Shown here one piece after another: positions 6,650-13,987 of a DNA stretch of 20,113 nucleotides. Made by a program: the position numbers and the translations under genes. The notes beneath the pieces are model-generated. The model made no database searches and was not told where the DNA came from. It was given only the letters and a program-made list of their open reading frames with translations. Positions within the stretch are counted from its first letter, which is position 1. The number at the start of each line of letters is the position of its first letter. Origin of the DNA: a virus; the IMG/VR virus record IMGVR_UViG_3300025120_000755, positions 1-20,113 of that record, one strand, 5' to 3'.

Positions 6650-7588
6650 ATGTCGAGTACTTTTTCAAACACCGGAATTGAGTTAATAGGAACAGGAGAC
6701 CAGAGTGGGCAGTGGGGAAATACCACCAACACCAACTGGACAATTGCAGACAGGGCCATCAATGGCGTTGTTACTATAAATCTTACGGGAAATGCGACCT
6801 CGTTAGCAACATCATCCGGTGCTCTGTCTTTGGGACAGGCAAAGGTTCTTGTTTTGGGTGGTACTCCGAGTTCTGGAACTAACACGGTTACCCTGACCCC
6901 GAACAGTTCTTCTCATGTTTATTTTGTTGACAACCGGACGAGTGGCAGAGACGTTGTGTTTCGGCAAGGAGACGGCACGGGAGGTGGTTCTGCGGGAGAT
7001 GGCGAAACCACAGTTTTAAACGGCAGGGTTGATATTATTTACGCTAATGGTGCAGGCACCAACGGAAAAATTGTCAGCATGATGAACCTTGTAAATGCAT
7101 ATGGCATCACTGCTTCGGTTGACGAGCTTAATTACAACGACATTACGACACTAGGGACATCACAAGCTTCTAAGACTGTTACTGCGGATGTTAATGGTGA
7201 TGTTAACTTAGCCGAGGAGTTGAAAGCTAAAAGCTATACTGAGACGGTAAGTCAGATTACACAGAGCACTGGTACTTTGACAATAGATTGTTCAACGTCC
7301 AACGTTTTTGAGGTTACGTTGTCTCAAAATATAACGTCGATAGTTCTGACCAATGTTCCGACTTCAGGTGGTTCGCCACAGACTAAATCATACGGCTTTA
7401 TTTTAAAGGTTACACAGGGCGGCGGTGCGGGAGGGTTTACTGTGGCGTTTCCTGCAAGCTTTAAGTTTACGGGTGGTACGGACCCTGTAATTACAGTGAC
7501 GGGCAACGCGGTTGATGTGTTTAGTTTCTTTACGGTGGACGCTGGCACAAACTGGTACGGCTTTACTTCCGGACAGGATCTCAAATAA
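6650..7588 (+). CDS. Tail fibre-like protein
   Basis: This is a 312-residue protein. The N-terminus (GIELIGTGDQSGQWGNTTNT, then a helix and ...VTINLTG) and strands such as AKVLVLGGTPSSGTNTVTL, VYFVDNRTSG and GRVDIIYANG form a domain I recall from many marine phage fibre proteins. A middle linker (about 150-190) has VDELNYNDI. The C-terminus (about 205-312: GTLTIDCSTSNVFEVTLSQN, FILKVTQGGGAGG, VDVFSFFTVDAGTNWYGF) matches a common terminal beta-domain of phage fibre and tail proteins that ends in WYGF...G.D. It probably forms a trimeric or appended fibre that contacts the host surface. AAGGA lies upstream of the start, and its stop overlaps the next start by one base (TAATG). Confidence 0.75.
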   Translation: MSSTFSNTGIELIGTGDQSGQWGNTTNTNWTIADRAINGVVTINLTGNATSLATSSGALSLGQAKVLVLGGTPSSGTNTVTLTPNSSSHVYFVDNRTSGRDVVFRQGDGTGGGSAGDGETTVLNGRVDIIYANGAGTNGKIVSMMNLVNAYGITASVDELNYNDITTLGTSQASKTVTADVNGDVNLAEELKAKSYTETVSQITQSTGTLTIDCSTSNVFEVTLSQNITSIVLTNVPTSGGSPQTKSYGFILKVTQGGGAGGFTVAFPASFKFTGGTDPVITVTGNAVDVFSFFTVDAGTNWYGFTSGQDLK

Positions 7589-9747
7589 TGAGTTTTATTA
7601 CTAAGTCGGCCATAATGTCTTCAGGCGGTTCTTCGGCGGGGGCAAAAGAACTTAAAAACTACGTTTTTTCAGGTGCTCCGTTATATCAAGCTAATCAGTT
7701 TCCCTCAACAGTTTACTCAGGGTCTGGTTCTGCTACGTCTCAAGCGACTTATTGGAATGGTTGGTCTGGTACTTCCACCCAGTATCGTCCCAGTCAAATA
7801 CATGTTCATCCAAGCGGAACAAGTTGGTTCTTTGTTCAACCAAAGGCGGGTGGTGCTCTAGGAAATAGTTTATATCAAGTGTTTATGAGCACGGCGTGGG
7901 AAATGGCCTCGGCGGATGGTTCTACGCCAAATGCGAATAAAGCCCTTGGAGTCATACAAAACACGAACAATCTTGCAAACGCCGTAGAGTTTAAACCGGA
8001 CGGAACCAAGTGTTTTGTTATGGTAAGTAATCCAGACCCCGCTACAAATAGCGTTGCCTCTACAGTGCAAGAAGTAGCTTTAAGCACTCCTTGGGATGTG
8101 ACTACCGCTTCAGTAACGGCAGGTTCTTATTACACAATGACTTTTGCGGTTACTACTTCGGGCATCCGGTTTAACCCCTCTGGGTTGTCCTTTAGCACCT
8201 GTGATGTTGACAATGGCAGGATTGAAACTTTTGTGGTTTCTTCAGCATGGGACTTGTCTAGCACAGTGACTCGACAAACTACTTATGTCGATAACCAATC
8301 AGGAACTGTTAGCTCCAATGGATACAGAGGTTTGTTTTACAACAATACTGGCACGATACTTTGGCGTGTTAGCGACACAGGTGATTTGTTCGGAAGCAAT
8401 TTAAACACTGCGTATAGGCCCGATCAAGGAGGCTCCTACAACAGTGCTCTTAGTGGCGGACCCGCTTGGTCTTGGAAGCGGGGGAACTGGGTGGAACAAG
8501 CAGCGTATAGTACTCCAGCCCACGGTGGCATTGTTGCTGGTACAGGTTCTTGGGGTAAAAAGGATGCAGGTTCGGCGGACGGTTCAGCGTATTTTTTCTC
8601 AACGGGGGTTTCGGCTTATCTTGGGGCATACGGATCGTCAACTATATCGGGTGAAATAAACGGGGTAAATCAAGGGTTTGTGCAAAAACTAAAGTTTAGT
8701 ACTCCATATTTAGCAAGTACTGCGGATCAAGAGACTCCTACTACAAAATTTTTAGATTTAGGAGCGAACTTTCGGACTGCTAGACAAATAGGGAACTCCG
8801 TTTCTGTTTCGGGAGATGGTACAAAACTCTTTAGTTTAAATGCAGACTACATAACCTCTCCTTTAAAGTTTGATTTTGCCGTTTACACTTTAAGCACTCC
8901 TTATGATATTCATACGGCAGGTTCTCCTACTGCAATTAGTTTTGCAGATCCAAATCCCCCTTCTACTACTGACACGGGAGCAGGTCGGGCGTTTGAGTGG
9001 GGGGATAATGGCTCCTCTATATTCATTGTCGCAAGTCCGACCGCTTTGAGCGGAGGGACGCACGAGCGCATTATTCATTTCACTGTTAGTGTTCCGTATG
9101 ATTTGACAAGCACTGTTAGTAAAGTAAGCGAAGTTCTTGCTTCTGTTTTCACTACTTATGGTACAAATGCTGCTTTGAGTGGTATTAAGCACATAACTTG
9201 GAGACCTGACGGAACAGGTTTTTATCTTTTGTCTAATAGCAATCTTGAAGATACGAGGTTTAATTCGTTTACGGTAACGACACCATGGACTTTAAACGGG
9301 GTTACTCGACTTGATGCACCCGGTCTTGCTGACGCGAACAAAAACATAGTACAAACCATAACGGAGCAATCCGAAGGTCATGTGGATTATAAGATACCCG
9401 CTGTATTAGAGGGGCTTTGGCTTGCTCCAGATGGAAAATCGTTTTTTGTTCTAGGTAAAAACTCTGACACACCATCTAACGGCGAAGAACCTCCCGGATT
9501 TTCTTTTATGCCCTTTCTTAGACAATACAACATTTCAGCTTATCCTTGGCAACCCTACGTTGAGACGGCTTCAGGTACTCGAAACGATTTGCAGACCAGA
9601 TCAATATCTCAGTTTGGTGGTGTTCCAACTTCTGTGTCTGTGTCTGGGGATCAAAAACATCTTTATCTTGGGATGTATTATTACGGTAGTGCAACAACTG
9701 CAAATGTTGATTACCACACTGTTATTTACCAACTAGATGCTCCATAA
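7588..9747 (+). CDS. Predicted beta-propeller tail protein (candidate receptor-binding protein or spike)
   Basis: This is a 719-residue protein. After a short N-terminal segment (residues 1-65) the rest shows repeats in two coupled motifs. One is a turn of the type PDGTK-F (near residues 74, 136, 196, 252, 329, 408, 472, 539, 613 and 687). The other is a motif of the type LSTPWD (near 101, 166, 218, 371, 436, 501, 565 and, weaker, 651). Spacing is mostly 52-65 residues, typical of propeller blades. I recall this repeat (FKPDGTK.F......LSTAWD) from marine bacterial and phage surface proteins, where it is usually predicted as a beta-propeller. No hydrolase triad or glycosidase signature stands out. 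It is the largest gene of the fibre block, directly before the gp10-like hub, so attachment to the tail as a receptor-binding protein is plausible. Binding target unknown. Confidence 0.75.
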   Translation: MSFITKSAIMSSGGSSAGAKELKNYVFSGAPLYQANQFPSTVYSGSGSATSQATYWNGWSGTSTQYRPSQIHVHPSGTSWFFVQPKAGGALGNSLYQVFMSTAWEMASADGSTPNANKALGVIQNTNNLANAVEFKPDGTKCFVMVSNPDPATNSVASTVQEVALSTPWDVTTASVTAGSYYTMTFAVTTSGIRFNPSGLSFSTCDVDNGRIETFVVSSAWDLSSTVTRQTTYVDNQSGTVSSNGYRGLFYNNTGTILWRVSDTGDLFGSNLNTAYRPDQGGSYNSALSGGPAWSWKRGNWVEQAAYSTPAHGGIVAGTGSWGKKDAGSADGSAYFFSTGVSAYLGAYGSSTISGEINGVNQGFVQKLKFSTPYLASTADQETPTTKFLDLGANFRTARQIGNSVSVSGDGTKLFSLNADYITSPLKFDFAVYTLSTPYDIHTAGSPTAISFADPNPPSTTDTGAGRAFEWGDNGSSIFIVASPTALSGGTHERIIHFTVSVPYDLTSTVSKVSEVLASVFTTYGTNAALSGIKHITWRPDGTGFYLLSNSNLEDTRFNSFTVTTPWTLNGVTRLDAPGLADANKNIVQTITEQSEGHVDYKIPAVLEGLWLAPDGKSFFVLGKNSDTPSNGEEPPGFSFMPFLRQYNISAYPWQPYVETASGTRNDLQTRSISQFGGVPTSVSVSGDQKHLYLGMYYYGSATTANVDYHTVIYQLDAP

Positions 9748-9758
9748 GGAAGATCTAC

Positions 9759-11657
9759 ATGCCCTTAACAAAACTTGGTTTTCAACCCGGAATAAATAAC
9801 GAGCTAACACCTTTTTCAAACCAAGGAGGTTGGGAGGACGGAGACTTAATACGTTTTCGTTTAGGTTTTCCTGAAAAGATAGGTGGTTGGACACGGTTTG
9901 CCAACACTTCTTTTTTAGGTTCTTGTAGATCCCTTCACTCTTGGGTTTCGGTGGTAGGAGATCGTTACTTAGGCATAGGTACGTCAAGCAAGTTTTATCT
10001 TGAGACGGGAGCCTCCTTTTACGACATCACGCCAAATCGTCTAACATTAGCGTCACCCTCTTCTTTGTCCTCTTCTTCGGGGTCTACTATTACTATTACC
10101 ACTCCGTCTTCTCATGGCGCGGTATTAGGGGATTTTGTTACTATAAGCGGTGCTGCTAGTCTGGGCGGAAACATGATTCCAACGGTTCTTAACCAAGAAT
10201 ACAACATTACGTCCGTATCTAGTGCCACCGTGTTTACAATAGAGGCTAGAGCGGCGAACACGACTATTCCGTCCATCACGGTAGACGGTCAATTAACACC
10301 TTCTCCAGTAGTTCGAACGTCTTCCGACACAGGGAACGGAGGGTCCTCCGTTTCTTTAGTGTTTCAAATAAATACGGGATTAGACACAACTATTCTAGGT
10401 AATGGTTGGGGCGCGGGATCTTGGAACAAGACTGGCAGAACGTGGGGTTCAGCAGCCGTTGTAAGTGTTGTGTCTCAAACATTACGTTTATATTCTCAAG
10501 ACAATTACGGAGAAGATTTACTTATAAACCCTAGAAACGGTAGTGTTTATTACTGGGACGCAAGCGGTTCGGTAACTAATCGCGCTGTTGCACTTCAAGA
10601 TTTAGCGGGTGCTTCCAGTGTCCCAACGGTATGCCGTCAGATACTAGTGTCAGACACAGACGGACACGTAATAGCCTTTGGATGTGACCCAGAATCAACG
10701 CCGGGGGTCCTTGATCCTTTAACAATTAGGTTCTCTTCTCAAAGATCAATAACGGAGTGGTCTTCTCTTGACACTACCACAGCAGGGGAAGTACGTTTAG
10801 GCTCCGGATCTGAAATAGTTTGTGCAATAGAGACTCGACAGCAAATACTCGTTTTCACGGACACGGCTCTTTACACCATGCAGTATCTAGGCCCTCCTTT
10901 TATATTTGGTCTGACGATGGTTTCGGAAAACACCTCTGTAGCAAGTCCAAACGCAGCAATAGCGGTTGATGACACTGTGTTTTGGATGGGTCTAGGTGAG
11001 TTTTATGTTTTTTCTGGCACCGTTCAACGGGCACCCTGCACTGTTAGGGATTACGTTTTCAACGATTTTAACACAATACAATATGAAAAGGTTGTTTCGG
11101 GGGCGAACTCAAAGTTCGGGGAAGTGTGGTGGTTTTACCCGTCCGCAGACAGCGATATCAATAACAGATACGTTGTGTTTAACTACCTTGAAAATATTTG
11201 GTACTACGGATCTTTAACGAGAACGGCTTGGTTGGATCAGGGGACTTATGACTTCCCTGTTGCCGCAGCTACAGATAACTATTTGTATTTTCAAGAAAAC
11301 GGGTTTAACGATGGAAGTGTCAACCCTTCTGCGGCGTTAACTTCCTTTATAACATCAAGCCCTCTTACTATAGGAGACGGGGAGAACTTTACGTTTGTTA
11401 GTAGGTTGTTGCCGGATGTTACTTTTAGAAACTCTTCTGAGTCTACTCCGACACTAAAGATAACAACACGAGTTAGGAATAAGTCTGAAGGTGCTTTTGT
11501 AAAAGAAACATTATCTGAAATTAACGCGGACACAGAAATAGTAGATCTTCGTTTAAGGGGGCGTCAAATGTCTATTGACGTAAGGTCCACCGAAGCGGGA
11601 ACTACTTGGAGACTTGGTACTCTACGTTATGACTTACGAGAAGATGGCACACGATGA
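9759..11657 (+). CDS. P22 gp10-like DNA stabilisation / tail hub protein
   Basis: This is a 632-residue protein. The N-terminus (LGFQPGINNELTPFSNQGGW, then EDGDLIRFRLGFPEKIGGW) and the later motifs ILVFTDTALYTMQYLG, AVDDTVFWMGLGEFYVFSG and the C-terminal GRQMSIDVRSTEAGTTWRLG are those I know from phage stabilisation proteins annotated as P22 gp10-like, a mostly beta-propeller tail-hub component comparable in role to T7 gp12. An extra segment at about residues 90-185 (Ser/Thr-rich strands, then VDGQLTPSP) interrupts the early part, and WGAGSWNKTGRTWG follows. The protein would sit under the adaptor ring and help hold packaged DNA in place until ejection. AAGGAAG lies upstream of the ATG, and its stop overlaps the next gene by ATGA. 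Confidence 0.8.
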   Translation: MPLTKLGFQPGINNELTPFSNQGGWEDGDLIRFRLGFPEKIGGWTRFANTSFLGSCRSLHSWVSVVGDRYLGIGTSSKFYLETGASFYDITPNRLTLASPSSLSSSSGSTITITTPSSHGAVLGDFVTISGAASLGGNMIPTVLNQEYNITSVSSATVFTIEARAANTTIPSITVDGQLTPSPVVRTSSDTGNGGSSVSLVFQINTGLDTTILGNGWGAGSWNKTGRTWGSAAVVSVVSQTLRLYSQDNYGEDLLINPRNGSVYYWDASGSVTNRAVALQDLAGASSVPTVCRQILVSDTDGHVIAFGCDPESTPGVLDPLTIRFSSQRSITEWSSLDTTTAGEVRLGSGSEIVCAIETRQQILVFTDTALYTMQYLGPPFIFGLTMVSENTSVASPNAAIAVDDTVFWMGLGEFYVFSGTVQRAPCTVRDYVFNDFNTIQYEKVVSGANSKFGEVWWFYPSADSDINNRYVVFNYLENIWYYGSLTRTAWLDQGTYDFPVAAATDNYLYFQENGFNDGSVNPSAALTSFITSSPLTIGDGENFTFVSRLLPDVTFRNSSESTPTLKITTRVRNKSEGAFVKETLSEINADTEIVDLRLRGRQMSIDVRSTEAGTTWRLGTLRYDLREDGTR

Positions 11658-11950
11658 GTAGAAACCTTGTCCGCCCTTTCTTTCCTGTTCCACCTGTGGA
11701 GTATAGTGCCTTGTATATGACGGAGGTGGTTCGATCTTTTTCCGTTTATCTAAATCAAATGCAAAATCCGGGGGAAGGTCGCAACACGGATCTAGTGTTG
11801 ACAGCACTTCAAACAGATGACTATGGCTTAGAAACAGGAGCCTTGTTCCAACAGGAGGGATTTGTTAAGATAGCGTTGTCTAATGTAGCAAGTGTTCGAA
11901 GTTCTGTGGCAACAAGCAGGGTAGGACAAGTAACGGTGGTAATTTCATGA
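11654..11950 (+). CDS. Small conserved phage protein, unknown function
   Basis: This is a 98-residue protein: a Pro/Phe-rich start (RPFFPVPPVEYSALYMTEVV), a helix with VRSFSVYLNQMQNPGEGR, and a beta-rich end (TSRVGQVTVVIS). No enzyme motif, membrane segment or metal site is visible. I recall similar small proteins directly downstream of gp10-like genes in marine podoviruses, without known role. The genes on both sides overlap it by 4 bases (ATGA), so it is translated in step with the tail hub. It may be a tail-tip or plug partner (inference). Confidence 0.7.
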   Translation: MSRNLVRPFFPVPPVEYSALYMTEVVRSFSVYLNQMQNPGEGRNTDLVLTALQTDDYGLETGALFQQEGFVKIALSNVASVRSSVATSRVGQVTVVIS

Positions 11951-12126
11951 TAAGAAAATGTGACTGTGAAAACGACAGTTTAAAACAATTAATATTGTCT
12001 GCGCACAACACTTATAGAGGTGTTTGCCCCAAGTGCGGCATAGATTGGACACAAGCTGCAATAACAGGAAGACAATCTGCAACGGTCTTCGTTACTGCTC
12101 CTCAAGCGGCATCAGGAGAGACATAA
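11947..12126 (+). CDS. 59-residue zinc-ribbon protein
   Basis: This small gene runs from the ATG at 11947, overlapping the previous stop as ATGA, to a TAA at 12124-12126 that overlaps the next ATG by one base. The protein has two cysteine pairs, C5-D-C7 near the start and C27-PK-C30 (RGVCPKCGIDW), separated by 19 residues. That is the arrangement of a four-cysteine zinc ribbon. The C-terminal half is Ala/Gln/Thr-rich without further motif. Zinc ribbons in phages occur in transcription, DNA and structural proteins alike, so function is open. Its exact fit between two overlapping neighbours and the intact cysteine pairs argue that it is a real gene. Confidence 0.75.
   Translation: MIRKCDCENDSLKQLILSAHNTYRGVCPKCGIDWTQAAITGRQSATVFVTAPQAASGET
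12114..12120 (+). promoter_or_regulatory. Strong ribosome binding site (AGGAGAG) deciding the start at 12126
   Basis: AGGAGAG sits 5 bases before the ATG at 12126. It favours this start over an in-frame ATG at 12024, which would place 34 extra residues in a different frame over the zinc-ribbon gene. Confidence 0.7.
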
Positions 12127-12905
12127 TGGTTAATATTGTGGCGGCAATCGGTGGGTTGGTTGGCTTTGCGATGGGCGGTCCCGCAGGCGCGGCCCTCGGT
12201 GCTGGAATCGGGAGTGCTGGTTCGGGCAGTAGCTTAGACAATATCTTAAAAGACGCTGGCATGGCTTTTGGAGCGGGAGCTATTCCCGGTGTGGCGGGTA
12301 TGGCTACAGGCATGGCGGGAAAAGCAGGACTTGCTGGTTTAATGAGTCCGCAGGCTTTGGCGGCGAGTGCTCCGGGGGCAACCTTTGGAGGCAACCTGAT
12401 GTCCGCGGCACAACCCTTTTTAGGGGCTGGTGCAAAGACTGCGGCAAAGACTGCGGCAACTGGTCTTGGAAGCGGGGGAACTGGTGCAACTGGCGGTTTG
12501 GGAAGTCTAACGGACGGGTTGCCCTTTGATCTCAAGGATCTTGCAATAGCGCAGCTAATGGCTTCAGGGCAACCTAAACCTATTCCGTTAACAGAACAAC
12601 AAAAGTATCTAATGAGAACGGGTGAAACTAGCGACTATCAAGGCACTGCCACGCCTCAGTCACGAGCAACGAGACCTACCATGATGGCGGCTCAAGGCGG
12701 TTACATTGAAGGTCCCGGCACAGGAAAGAGTGATAGTATCCCGGCTATGATTTACCAGAACGGAGGCCCGGTTCAGGAGGCTGCTCTTTCGGACGGGGAG
12801 TTTGTTATGACTGCGGACGCGGTCAAGGGTGCGGGAAACGGTAGCCGTGCGAAGGGGGCCGCTGAAATGTATCGGATGATGAATCAATACGAACGGAGAG
12901 CGTAA
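12126..12905 (+). CDS. Gly/Ala-rich probable internal or ejection protein with DGEFVM motif
   Basis: This is a 259-residue protein. Residues 1-130 are very rich in Gly and Ala with zipper-like small-residue periodicity (IVAAIGGLVGFAMGGPAGAA, then LGAGIGSAGSG), compatible with helices that associate with or cross membranes. The C-terminal 70 residues contain GPGTGKSDSIPAMI, YQNGGPVQEAALSDGEFVM and TADAVKGAGNGSR, ending in a helix with GAAEMYRMMNQYE. I know this C-terminal module (GPGTG.SDSI.A.LSDGEFV..A.AV.G.G) from many phage structural or tape-type proteins. Its role is not established. Its place after the tail hub and ahead of the giant protein suggests an ejection protein comparable in position to P22 gp7/gp20 (inference). 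The start at 12126 follows AGGAGAG. Confidence 0.75.
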   Translation: MVNIVAAIGGLVGFAMGGPAGAALGAGIGSAGSGSSLDNILKDAGMAFGAGAIPGVAGMATGMAGKAGLAGLMSPQALAASAPGATFGGNLMSAAQPFLGAGAKTAAKTAATGLGSGGTGATGGLGSLTDGLPFDLKDLAIAQLMASGQPKPIPLTEQQKYLMRTGETSDYQGTATPQSRATRPTMMAAQGGYIEGPGTGKSDSIPAMIYQNGGPVQEAALSDGEFVMTADAVKGAGNGSRAKGAAEMYRMMNQYERRA

Positions 12906-13987
12906 TGGCAGATAGTGGTCAGATCGTAACTAACACAAGTATGCAGGTCAAACCGAAGTATCTTGAAGATGCACAAAAAGATTTATTAGCAAACATTTAT
13001 GATGTGAATCCTCGGTACGATCTTCCCGAAACTCTTCAGCGTAGAGAAAACTATGACCCGGAAGGAGGACTTTCTGAGTTCTTCTACACAGATGTAGATG
13101 GTAATGAACTTGACTACGCTCTTCCCGAAGGAGTTACGTTTGACAACGTAACAGGTGCGTTTGACGTACCTCAAGATATATCGGGTATTGCTACTAAATC
13201 TGTTCTTGAAGGGGTTCTAAAACCTGCTGTTGCCGCACTTACTCCTTTACAGCAAAAAGCTATTCAAATGGGTGCCGAAGGTATTGGCTCCTATCAACAA
13301 TACCTTGACGATGCTGAAGGTAGCTTCGGAGAAGGGTTGGACGCTTTACGCACCAGCCTTGGAGCGTATGATCCTCAGTCGTATAAAGAGTACATGGACC
13401 CGTACACTCAAGAAGTTATTGATTCCACGTATGCTGATTTAGATCGACAGGGATTAGTTGACTTAGCTAACTTAGGTTCAAACGCCGTTGGTGCAGGAGC
13501 TTTCGGGGGTTCTCGTGACGCTATTGCTAGAGCAATGTATGGTCGAGATGTTCGGGATCAGAAAGCAGAGTATGGTTCGAAGATGAGGTCTGACGCTTAT
13601 AGAACGGCTCAAAAACAAGCGCAGTCCGCGTTTGAGAATCAAATGAATCGCAATCAAACCGCAGCGGGGGTTTTCCAGAACTTAGGAACTAGCCAAGGTG
13701 CTTTGGGTAGCTCCCAACAATCTCTTGATTTTAATGATCAAGCGAACTTGTTGGGTTTAGGTGGTTTGGAGCAAGCGCAGCAACAGTCTGAGTACGATGT
13801 TGCTAGAGAGGGTCAGATAGAAGCTAACTTAGAACCGTTTACTAGGTACGGTTACATGAGTGATGTCATACAGGGAATGCCTTCTGGTCAATCAGCCATA
13901 AACACAGGTGGTGCTCCTGCTCAGAATACAATAGGTAACACGGTTGCTGCCGCAGCCGGACTTAATTCGTTAGGAAATTTAAAATGA
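12905..13987 (+). CDS. Probable internal virion protein, Gln/Ala-rich helical
   Basis: This is a 360-residue protein. After an extended N-terminal third, residues about 155-270 form long helices with a conserved-looking stretch: YKEYMDPYTQEVIDSTYADL, then LANLGSNAVGAGAFGGSRDA and helices rich in Gln, Ala and Arg (RTAQKQAQSAFENQMNRNQT). I recall this pattern (YM.PYT..VID....D..RQG, AVGAGAFGGSR) from marine phage proteins found beside ejection or internal virion genes. No catalytic site is evident. The long helices without cysteines fit a protein that can unfold to pass the tail channel (inference). Both ends overlap neighbours (TAATG and ATGA), indicating coupled expression with the other ejection candidates. 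Confidence 0.75.
   Translation: MADSGQIVTNTSMQVKPKYLEDAQKDLLANIYDVNPRYDLPETLQRRENYDPEGGLSEFFYTDVDGNELDYALPEGVTFDNVTGAFDVPQDISGIATKSVLEGVLKPAVAALTPLQQKAIQMGAEGIGSYQQYLDDAEGSFGEGLDALRTSLGAYDPQSYKEYMDPYTQEVIDSTYADLDRQGLVDLANLGSNAVGAGAFGGSRDAIARAMYGRDVRDQKAEYGSKMRSDAYRTAQKQAQSAFENQMNRNQTAAGVFQNLGTSQGALGSSQQSLDFNDQANLLGLGGLEQAQQQSEYDVAREGQIEANLEPFTRYGYMSDVIQGMPSGQSAINTGGAPAQNTIGNTVAAAAGLNSLGNLK

Noticed and set aside
12024-12125. Upstream extension of the Gly/Ala-rich protein to an ATG at 12024
   Set aside because: The extension would overlap the zinc-ribbon gene in another frame, its 34 residues look unlike a protein start, and the ATG at 12126 has AGGAGAG 5 bases upstream.
12092-12535. 147-residue proline/alanine-rich minus-strand open frame
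   Set aside because: It mirrors the Gly/Ala-rich codons of the plus-strand gene and has no independent support.
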